From Halomonas sp. SpR8 (GTDB lineage Bacteria; Pseudomonadota; Gammaproteobacteria; Pseudomonadales; Halomonadaceae), in contig NZ_JAUAMC010000003.1 of NCBI RefSeq assembly GCF_031010195.1, forward strand, positions 248,001 through 312,000: a stretch of 64,000 bases of DNA, given 5' to 3'. Below, one piece after another: positions 42,440-49,373 of this stretch. Position 1 is the stretch's first letter; each line of letters opens with the position of its first letter. A program made the translations under genes and the position numbers. The notes beneath the pieces are model-generated. The model did not search any database and was not told the origin of the DNA. It saw nothing but the letters and a program-made list of their open reading frames with translations.

Positions 42440-44383
42440 TTACGGTGAAGGTAAACGCCAGTGCAGCACGGTGGAGAAAGTAAGCGCGTACAGATCATGA
42501 CTATCAGCCGAAAATGCCAGCGCCCGTATATATGCTTCTGCTGGCACCTGTAGCGCGATTGGCGCTCGTCCGGTTCTTACTTCGCGCAATTGTAGCTGGT
42601 CGGCTGCCGCCATCGCTAACCAACGGCCATCGGGAGAGGCTGCAGCCGTGTGTATATGATCCTGACCATCGAGCACTGCAGAATAGAGGTAACTACCTTT
42701 ATCGGTATCAAACACATGCATGCCAGCCACCTGCTCGCCCCTCGATTCCAAACGAAGCTGAAAACCGCTTGTGGCCCACTGCCCTCGAGCCGACCCTATC
42801 GGCTCCCAGGACGCAGGGTGATCACGCAGATCAGGGGTGGCAGGCACCCCCTGATGTGGAAAATTGCCATACCGCTGAGGTGCTTGGATCACACGCTCTA
42901 CCCGCCCACTCTCAGCGTCCAGTTCCGCTAGGCCATAAAGGTCCTCCACCCAAAGTGACTCCCCCATCCAGCGTACTGGGCGCAGAGGTTGCGAAAACAG
43001 AGCAGCTCTGGGCACCTCAACCGCATGGTAGTGCCACTGTCCATGCTCTTCATTTCGGTAGCGATAAAAGCGCCCCACGTTATAGCTGTAGAAACGGGGG
43101 CGCCCCTGGCCATCCAACTGCCCGCGTAGTATGCCTCCCAGGCTCGATGTGCCAGCAGCCAACGACACTGGCCAGGGTTCCGCGACAGTTTGAGAAGTTT
43201 GGTATCGATAAAGCTGCCAGTCACTCTCACCGAATGGCCGCCCTCGAAACCACAAGGTATTGCCCTCCTCATTCACCAGCATAGGGTCTGCCCCTTCCCA
43301 CCCTTGCCAAAGGACAGTCAACGAGGATTGTTCCGGTAATAACCGCCAAACCTCGGTGATCCATTCGCGTGTACCATCTATACGGGCGGATCGCTGCACA
43401 CCAATGGCCAAACTGCCATCAGCCATAACTTGTAGCGTCTGCGGATCTAAAGCGTCGTCGCTGGTTAACGTAAAAATATCGGGCGTAAGCTCTGATTGAG
43501 TATCATCTTCAAAGCGTAAGTCAGGCTCCGGCATGCTCGGCAGGAGAGGATGCCCCGCTTCCCAGGCGGTGGGATCGGTACTAATACGACGCTCTACCCC
43601 AGGCAAAGCCTGATCCAAAGCACTGATCACCGCCATAAACATCTCGCCCGGCACCAGCGATTGAGAAAGATGTGTGGGCACGCCATCTGCCGCCAGAATT
43701 ACCTTTCGAGCAGGGTTAGGGAAGGAGTGGCGACGATGGATATCGATGATTGTAGACTCAGTACCAAACAGCAGCATCGCATCGAACACTACTACCGTCT
43801 GCTCGATGTCATACTGATTTCTCCAACCTTCCTGCCACTGGCGGAAGGACTCAGCACGGGTATACAAATTACGTAGCTCAGGTAGCGTTGCCAACGCCTC
43901 GCTGGAGGCTTGCAGGTTTGCAACTGCGTGACGTTGACGCCAGTCGCTTTCTTCTGGCATCAAAGCACCATCGCTCACAGCCTGTGCCAAGGTCGGCTCG
44001 TTATCGGCCAGTTCCGTCATTTGCTGCGGACGCCGAGACAGCATGACCTGCCTCCACGGCGCCTCCAAAGTGGACAATAACAACTGCTCCTCCACCAGGG
44101 TAACTCGATCTTTCAGTGCTTCAGAAACCACTGTCTTTACCTGCTGATAAGGCGCCTGAATCAGAATGTAAGCTCGCTCCGAACCGATGGCCTGTTGTTT
44201 TCCAACTACTACAGGTATCTCCAACGCCTCTGGGGTGTGATGGACGACGCCGTTTTCAGAGATTCGCCAAGACGCTTCTGAATCATCTGGAAAGGAGAGC
44301 ACGCTGTTGTCCCCATGCACTATTGATGTCATTAACACGCCGATGAGCGCCCCTGCACTTTTTGTCGCTATCCAACCCAGCAT
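42440..44383 (-). CDS. Large exported protein with beta-propeller-like C-terminus, function unknown
   Basis: 647 residues. Residues 1-24 look like a signal peptide (K-S-A-G-A-L-I-G-V-L-M-T-S-I-V-H-G). The N-terminal half (about 30-270) is helical, with V-V-V-F-D-A-M-L-L-F-G-T-E-S. From about 300 onward short beta repeats with W and D-G-x-x-x (D-G-S-L-A-I-G, D-G-R-W-L-A-M-A, S-A-D-S-H-D-L-Y-A-L) resemble WD40/PQQ-like propeller blades. I do not recognise a named family. It stands alone between the SLC13 gene and a VOC relic. Confidence 0.75.
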   Translation of the reverse strand: MLGWIATKSAGALIGVLMTSIVHGDNSVLSFPDDSEASWRISENGVVHHTPEALEIPVVVGKQQAIGSERAYILIQAPYQQVKTVVSEALKDRVTLVEEQLLLSTLEAPWRQVMLSRRPQQMTELADNEPTLAQAVSDGALMPEESDWRQRHAVANLQASSEALATLPELRNLYTRAESFRQWQEGWRNQYDIEQTVVVFDAMLLFGTESTIIDIHRRHSFPNPARKVILAADGVPTHLSQSLVPGEMFMAVISALDQALPGVERRISTDPTAWEAGHPLLPSMPEPDLRFEDDTQSELTPDIFTLTSDDALDPQTLQVMADGSLAIGVQRSARIDGTREWITEVWRLLPEQSSLTVLWQGWEGADPMLVNEEGNTLWFRGRPFGESDWQLYRYQTSQTVAEPWPVSLAAGTSSLGGILRGQLDGQGRPRFYSYNVGRFYRYRNEEHGQWHYHAVEVPRAALFSQPLRPVRWMGESLWVEDLYGLAELDAESGRVERVIQAPQRYGNFPHQGVPATPDLRDHPASWEPIGSARGQWATSGFQLRLESRGEQVAGMHVFDTDKGSYLYSAVLDGQDHIHTAAASPDGRWLAMAAADQLQLREVRTGRAPIALQVPAEAYIRALAFSADSHDLYALTFSTVLHWRLPSP

Positions 44384-44438
44384 AAGATAACTCTCTTGAT
44401 TAATTATTAACGCTAATAAACCAGCGCACAGAGACCAC

Positions 44439-44549
44439 TTACCCTAAACTAAAGACCGCGCGCTTAACCATAAACGCTAGTGTGTCACCATCGGGGTCGC
44501 GTACATAGGCAGCGTCAACGGTGTATTGCCAAGACATGACTTTTAGCAT
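44439..44549 (-). pseudogene. C-terminal relic of a VOC/glyoxalase-type protein
   Basis: A 36-codon frame from ATG 44549 reads D-A-A-Y-V-R-D-P-D-G-D-T-L-A-F, the usual last strand of vicinal-oxygen-chelate enzymes, then V-K-R-A-V-F to TAA 44439-44441. Upstream sequence on the minus strand lacks the rest of the domain. The stretch 44384-44719 holds nothing else that I can support. Confidence 0.45.
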
Positions 44550-44719
44550 CCTGCCCTTGGAGCTGTCGGTAAGCAGATAAATGACGCCTTTTGAACTTCC
44601 TCACCAATACGATGCAATCTTCCAGCTCATCTATAGGTTATTTTAGTTTCTTTTCTTAAATGCGCTTGCCCGTACCTAAAGCAATCCTTAAACTGCTGCG
44701 CCGCCCAGGAGAGCGTTTC

Positions 44720-45268
44720 ATGAAAATTAACGTGGTCGGCACTAGTGGCAGTGGCAAAAGCACGCTGGCTAAACAACTCGCAGTAGCGCTGGATACTTCT
44801 TACATTCAGCTTGATCAGCTGTTTTGGCGCGCTAACTGGCAAGGTACACAGGACGATGTATTCCTCGCCAAGCTTGAAGAAGTATTGGCAACATCCCCAA
44901 AAGGATGGGTGTTGGATGGTAATTTTGATCGCACTCGCCCTATTAAATGGCACGATGTCGATATGGTGGTATGGATCGATTTCCCTTTCTGGCGTGTATT
45001 TAGCCAAGCCAGCACACGAGCCGTAAAGCGTATTATTAGCAGGCAAGAGATCTGGCCCGGCACCGGAAACCGCGAAAGCTTTCGTCGAACATTTTTAAGC
45101 CGTGATTCAGTACTGCTCTGGTCGCTTAAAACATGGAATCAAAACCGCAAACGTTACTTCGCCGATATGATTGATTCACGCTATGCCCATATCCAGTTTG
45201 TGCGTTTAACCTCGCGTAGAGAAGCGCAGATGCTAGTGGATAGCCTCCGCCATGATGCCTCTGTCTAG
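44720..45268 (+). CDS. P-loop NTPase, adenylate-kinase-like (topology-modulation/FlaR type)
   Basis: 182 residues. Walker A G-T-S-G-S-G-K-S-T at 7-15 and a kinase-like lid region rich in Arg (R-A-V-K-R-I-I-S-R). The pattern Y-I-Q-L-D-Q-L-F-W, G-W-V-L-D-G-N-F and W-I-D-F-P-F-W-R-V matches small proteins often annotated as 'DNA topology modulation protein' or shikimate/adenylate-kinase-like. Real substrate unknown. ATG 44720 is preferred because AGGAG lies 8 nt upstream; an upstream in-frame ATG at 44660 lacks one. Confidence 0.85.
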   Translation: MKINVVGTSGSGKSTLAKQLAVALDTSYIQLDQLFWRANWQGTQDDVFLAKLEEVLATSPKGWVLDGNFDRTRPIKWHDVDMVVWIDFPFWRVFSQASTRAVKRIISRQEIWPGTGNRESFRRTFLSRDSVLLWSLKTWNQNRKRYFADMIDSRYAHIQFVRLTSRREAQMLVDSLRHDASV

Positions 45269-45416
45269 ACTATTTAGATGCTGATGCTTACTCCGTGTGG
45301 ATTAGTAGTGATGTTATTCAACTCACTGGTAAGCCGAATAGCCACGCTAATCGGCTTACAATGTAACCTTGGGAGGTGTGCACAGTTTGGCATTTATGCT
45401 TACGGGCATGTAGGAT

Positions 45417-45436
45417 AATTGAACAACTGTTCAATT
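45417..45436. promoter_or_regulatory. Palindromic operator candidate before the glycerophosphodiesterase gene
   Basis: A perfect 20-bp palindrome: AATTGAACA (45417-45425), AC, TGTTCAATT (45428-45436). It ends 11 bp before the start codon and just touches the ribosome-binding region (AAGGAA). The symmetry and position suggest a repressor site of TetR or similar type. It is not a Pho box. Confidence 0.5.
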
Positions 45437-45447
45437 AAGGAATTTCT

Positions 45448-46383
45448 ATGCAACGTCATCCGTTGATTGCTGCCGTGTCACTGGGTCTTTTTGCTGGTGC
45501 TGCTACGTCCACTGCACTTGCAGAGGCAACGCCACTAGAGCAACAACTAAAGGATCTGGAGTCGTTTCAGGTGATCGCTCATCGCGGAGCTAGCGGCCAC
45601 GCGCCGGAAAGCACCATGGCCGCCTATGAACTGGCTTATGAGTGGGACGTCGATTACCTGGAACTGGACGTGCAAATCACCTCCGACGGTGAGCTGGTGG
45701 TGTTCCACGATGACACCATTGATCGTACCAGTGACGGTGAAGGCGAGATTAACGATTACACCCTGGAAGAACTCAAAGCCTTGGATACCGGCACCTGGTT
45801 TAACGAGGAAAACCCAGACAGCGCCGACACGGCCTTTGACGGCGCGCAGATGCTGACACTGGACGAGCTCTTTGATCACTTTGGCCACGATGCTCGCTAC
45901 TACATTGAAACCAAGTCGCCGCAGTTGAACCCTGGTCTGGAAGAAGCCCTGGTAGAGACACTGGAAGCGTACGACATGATCAAGAGCGGCCGCGTGCTGG
46001 TGCAATCGTTTGAGCAGGATAGCCTGTTGAAAGTGCAGGAATTAAACGACGACGTGCCGCTGATCCAGTTGGTGTGGTACTACCCGAGCGAAGAAGACGA
46101 CTCGCGCCTGGTGGAGTGGACAGGCGTGACGCCGGGACCCGCCGAGATTACCGATGAGGACTTTCAGGAAGTCGCCGATTACGCCGTGGGCATCGGCACG
46201 AACTACCTCTATGACGGCCGGGAGGTCATTGACGCCGACTTTGTTAAGCAAGCCCAGGAAAACGGCTTGCCGGTGCATGTGTATACCATCAATGAAACCG
46301 AGGAAATGAAGCACCTGATGGAGATGGGCGTCAACGGTCTGTTTACTAACTATTCAGATCGCTTGCTGGAACTCGTTGAGTAA
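45448..46383 (+). CDS. glpQ: Periplasmic glycerophosphodiester phosphodiesterase
   Basis: 311 residues with a signal peptide (cleavage near A-L-A, residue 25). Motifs of the GDPD family: catalytic I-A-H-R-G-A-S-G-H-A-P-E-S-T (H45, R46, E54), L-E-L-D-V-Q-I-T-S-D-G-E-L-V-V-F-H-D with the Ca-binding acids and second His, and E-T-K-S-P near residue 152. It hydrolyses deacylated phospholipids to glycerol 3-phosphate and an alcohol. A strong terminator follows. The protein is markedly acidic, as expected for a halophile's exported enzyme. Confidence 0.93.
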   Translation: MQRHPLIAAVSLGLFAGAATSTALAEATPLEQQLKDLESFQVIAHRGASGHAPESTMAAYELAYEWDVDYLELDVQITSDGELVVFHDDTIDRTSDGEGEINDYTLEELKALDTGTWFNEENPDSADTAFDGAQMLTLDELFDHFGHDARYYIETKSPQLNPGLEEALVETLEAYDMIKSGRVLVQSFEQDSLLKVQELNDDVPLIQLVWYYPSEEDDSRLVEWTGVTPGPAEITDEDFQEVADYAVGIGTNYLYDGREVIDADFVKQAQENGLPVHVYTINETEEMKHLMEMGVNGLFTNYSDRLLELVE

Positions 46384-46403
46384 GCTTTCGGGGAGTCGTT
46401 ATT

Positions 46404-46429
46404 ACGCCCAGCCTTGGCTGGGCGTTTTT
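46404..46429 (+). terminator. Rho-independent terminator
   Basis: ACGCCCAGCC (46404-46413) and GGCTGGGCGT (46416-46425) form a perfect stem followed by TTTTT. It lies 21 bp after the glycerophosphodiesterase stop and just before the convergent DapA-like gene. Confidence 0.9.
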
Positions 46430-46440
46430 GCTGGACGGCT

Positions 46441-47355
46441 TTAACCCCTAACCCGAAATTCTGATGCTAAGCCTAGCTGCTCGACTACTCGCTCCACTCT
46501 TATCCGGTCTTTACCCTGCAGCGCTTTAAGCGGTTGGGGCAAGCAGGGTTGGCTTACCTTACCGGTTACTTCGGCAATAGTCACGGCCACTCGCAGGCTA
46601 CCACCGTACTCACGGTAGAGAGCCCATAACGGTTCAAGCGCGTCAGAAAGCGTCTCGGCCTGATGAGCATCACCCGATTGAGCAGCCCGGGTTAGCGCTA
46701 AAGCAGCCTTGGGGAATAACCCACCAATGACTGAGTACCAGGCATCGCACCCCGCATTCAGCCCGGTTGCTGCTGCCGGATCGCCGCTAATACCGATGGT
46801 GACATCGTGAGGAATCAACGAACGTAGTCGTGCGACCCGTTCTCTTGCGGCGTTAAGGTCGCTAGTCACCGGCGGAATTTTGATTGATTGCACCTGTGCC
46901 AACTGAGCGATACGCCCATGTAACTCATCGCTAAACTCAAAATGAGTGGTTCCAGGGTTGTCATAAACGCACAGCGGCACACTCAATGAACGGCAGACCG
47001 TTTCGTAATGTGCAAACGCTTCGTCATCGGTAAGCTTCTGATAAGACACCGGTGCTAATAGCACCCCACTCGCGCCCAACTGCTGAGCATCCTCAGCCAA
47101 CGCCGTGACATCGCGAGTACGTAGTGCGCCAATACCCACCACTACCGGCACGTTACCTGCATTTTCCACTCCAAGCTGGACAACCCGAGCGCGCTCTTCA
47201 CGGCTTAAATAGGCGTAGTTACCGGTCGAGCCTAGCACGCCAATCGAATCCACCTCTGCTTCGGCTAGGTGTTGGACTAATTGGACAAACTCGCGCTCCT
47301 TAATGCCCTGCTCGTCCATAGGCGTTAACGGAAATGCACTCATACCGGTGAACAT
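46441..47355 (-). CDS. DapA-like (dihydrodipicolinate synthase family) aldolase/lyase
   Basis: 304 residues, TIM barrel. Schiff-base lysine K159 in Q-S-I-K-I-P-P, catalytic Tyr Y131 in V-Y-D-N-P-G, and G-S-T-G-N at 42-46. In true DapA and most relatives the last motif is G-T-T-G-E, so the Asn in place of Glu and the long C-terminus argue against lysine synthesis. Likely acts on a 2-keto sugar acid or hydroxyproline-type substrate. No obvious operon partner; convergent with the glycerophosphodiesterase. Confidence 0.88.
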   Translation of the reverse strand: MFTGMSAFPLTPMDEQGIKEREFVQLVQHLAEAEVDSIGVLGSTGNYAYLSREERARVVQLGVENAGNVPVVVGIGALRTRDVTALAEDAQQLGASGVLLAPVSYQKLTDDEAFAHYETVCRSLSVPLCVYDNPGTTHFEFSDELHGRIAQLAQVQSIKIPPVTSDLNAARERVARLRSLIPHDVTIGISGDPAAATGLNAGCDAWYSVIGGLFPKAALALTRAAQSGDAHQAETLSDALEPLWALYREYGGSLRVAVTIAEVTGKVSQPCLPQPLKALQGKDRIRVERVVEQLGLASEFRVRG

Positions 47356-47676
47356 GTAGGGGACTCTCTCTATTTGGATGGCAGCTGCAGTATCTCACAG
47401 ACAATTACCAATAAGGTATCAGTGCCTTCGTCGGTGACATAGCTTCCTGTTATTTTTTTAAAATTGATGCAGTGCTTATGTATGTGCCGAATCGATACGG
47501 TACTATTGTTTTTCTGGAGTTTACCACCCAGTTATAAAAGGCCCTGGACATTAATATATCGCTGCCTATTGGCCGAAAGGAGCACACGTCATCAACTCAT
47601 TCACACCTAAAATGCAGTTTTACACTGCATCGTGCATGAACCTGGCGTTCATCAATCGACCAGTAAGAAATAGCCA
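47356..47676 (+). promoter_or_regulatory. Upstream region of the PBP-porin-GGDEF/EAL operon
   Basis: This 321-bp gap lacks a gene. It holds an inverted repeat, ATGCAGT-TTTAC-ACTGCAT (47612-47630), 46 bp before the first start codon, and AT-rich tracts near 47450-47550. It serves the divergent DapA-like gene as well. I could not choose a promoter with confidence. Confidence 0.4.
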
Positions 47677-48150
47677 ATGCCATCACTGCTATTGAGTGGT
47701 TCTCTAATGCGATTGTCCTTACTGACAGTGACCACTCTCATTTTTTTGATGGGGCTCACTTTTGTGGGCGCGAATGCCATCGCTCGGGAAGCCCCTCTTT
47801 TTTTAGTGGCCCATCCTGATGTCACTACCCGCTGGTTAAATCGTGATACTACTCGCGCGATATTTGCAATGCGTCAACGCACATGGCCAGACGGTCAAGC
47901 GGTCAGAGTATTTGTAATGAATAATGGCAACCCCGTGCATGCACGCTTTGCCAAAGAGCAATTGGCAGTTTACCCCCACCAACTTCAGCTGGCCTGGGAT
48001 CGCATGGTCTTTTCAGGAACGGGCCAGGCCCCTGATCGCGTAAGTAATCAGGCAGAGATGCGCGAACAAGTTGCAACGACCCCCGGGGCGATTGGCTATC
48101 TGGAAAGGGAGTATCTGGATGATAGTATCCAAATTATTTCGATGGAGTGA
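47677..48150 (+). CDS. Small PstS-like periplasmic binding protein
   Basis: 157 residues. A signal peptide (L-S-L-L-T-V-T-T-L-I-F-L-M-G-L-T-F-V-G-A-N-A) is followed by a reduced phosphate-binding-like domain: W-L-N-R-D-T-T-R-A-I-F-A-M-R-Q-R-T-W-P-D-G-Q-A-V-R-V-F and G-A-I-G-Y-L-E. Full PstS proteins are about 320 residues; this is the short single-lobe form often next to signalling genes. It may sense rather than transport an anion. The start may be the internal ATG at 47707 (M-R-L-S). It overlaps the next gene by 32 bp. Confidence 0.8.
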   Translation: MPSLLLSGSLMRLSLLTVTTLIFLMGLTFVGANAIAREAPLFLVAHPDVTTRWLNRDTTRAIFAMRQRTWPDGQAVRVFVMNNGNPVHARFAKEQLAVYPHQLQLAWDRMVFSGTGQAPDRVSNQAEMREQVATTPGAIGYLEREYLDDSIQIISME

Positions 48151-49339
48151 ATGTCGAGCAGTTGCTGTTGTGGCAGGTCTCCTTGCTTTAGGTTCCTCTG
48201 CTTATGTGCACAGCAGTGAGCGCGTCATGGATACCTTGCAGGTACATGGTTTTCTTAGCCAAGCGCTGGTTATCACTGATGATAACAACTTCTTTGGCTC
48301 AAGTAGCGAGGATGAAGGCAGCTTTGAATTCACCGAAGTTGGCCTCAATGCTTCATTACGTCCTCACCAAGATGTACTACTTGCGGCTCAGGTGCTAAGC
48401 CGTCGTGCAGGCGGTGATAGTAGCGATGCACAGCCGAAGCTCGACTATGGCCTAATTGATTATCAGATGCTCTCCGATCAAAAGCGTACCTTTGGTATTC
48501 AGCTTGGGCGGATTAAAAACCCGTTTGGATTTTACAATCAAACTCGAGATGTAGCGTTTACACGACCTAGTATTCTATTGCCTCAATCAATTTATTTTGA
48601 TCGAACGCGTTCACTGGCTCTTACAGGTGACGGGGTAACGTTATACTTGGAAGAGCGACTAGATAGTGGAGTCGTTAGAGGGCAGGTCGGCTTAGGAGAA
48701 CCCCAAGCTGGCGATGATTTAAATCAAACGCTCCAGTTACATCGCATACAGGGGTCTTTCGACCCGCAGCAATCAGCCATTGCACAGGTTCGCTATGAGC
48801 ATGATGCTGGACGTATCGTAGCAGCGCTAAGCCATGCCAATGTCAGATCCAAAATAAACTCACGCTACCCTGACGTCGGCGATGGAGACTTTTACTTTAG
48901 ACCCTGGATATTTTCTTTACAGTATAATCAGGAACTGTGGAGTGTAACGGCAGAGTACGCACTGCGCAGGTCGGGGTTAAAAAACTTCAATCAACCTCCT
49001 TTAAATTTCGATACGACAGGTGAAAGTTGGTATCTGCAGTACACTCGTAGATTTTATGACGATTGGCAATGGCTAGTTCGTTACGATAGCTTAACCAGTA
49101 ATCGCAGTGATCCTTCAGGCAAAAATTTCGAGGCAAATGGGCGGGGGCCTGCTCACTCTCAATTTGCAGATGATTTAACATTTGGCCTGCAATGGACGCC
49201 ACACCCTCAAGTAATGATAGCTGGTGAATACCATCATGTAGATGGCACCGCCTGGCTTCCCTCCCAGGATAATTCAAACTCATCAGAGACAAGCAAACAT
49301 TGGAATATGTGGCTGTTCCAGTTATCGCTGCGCTTCTGA
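48119..49339 (+). CDS. Outer-membrane porin-like beta-barrel protein
   Basis: 406 residues from ATG 48119, which has GGGAG 7 nt upstream and lies inside the end of the preceding gene, implying coupled translation. A signal peptide (V-A-V-V-A-G-L-L-A-L-G-S-S-A-Y-V-H-S) is followed by alternating amphipathic strands with turns rich in Asp/Gly/Asn. The last residue is Phe after L-S-L-R, the outer-membrane-insertion signal. It would form an outer-membrane channel or receptor working with the small binding protein and the GGDEF-EAL protein. Confidence 0.82.
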   Translation: MIVSKLFRWSECRAVAVVAGLLALGSSAYVHSSERVMDTLQVHGFLSQALVITDDNNFFGSSSEDEGSFEFTEVGLNASLRPHQDVLLAAQVLSRRAGGDSSDAQPKLDYGLIDYQMLSDQKRTFGIQLGRIKNPFGFYNQTRDVAFTRPSILLPQSIYFDRTRSLALTGDGVTLYLEERLDSGVVRGQVGLGEPQAGDDLNQTLQLHRIQGSFDPQQSAIAQVRYEHDAGRIVAALSHANVRSKINSRYPDVGDGDFYFRPWIFSLQYNQELWSVTAEYALRRSGLKNFNQPPLNFDTTGESWYLQYTRRFYDDWQWLVRYDSLTSNRSDPSGKNFEANGRGPAHSQFADDLTFGLQWTPHPQVMIAGEYHHVDGTAWLPSQDNSNSSETSKHWNMWLFQLSLRF

Positions 49340-49373
49340 CGTTTTATTAGATCCTGGCTAAGATGGTATCGCG

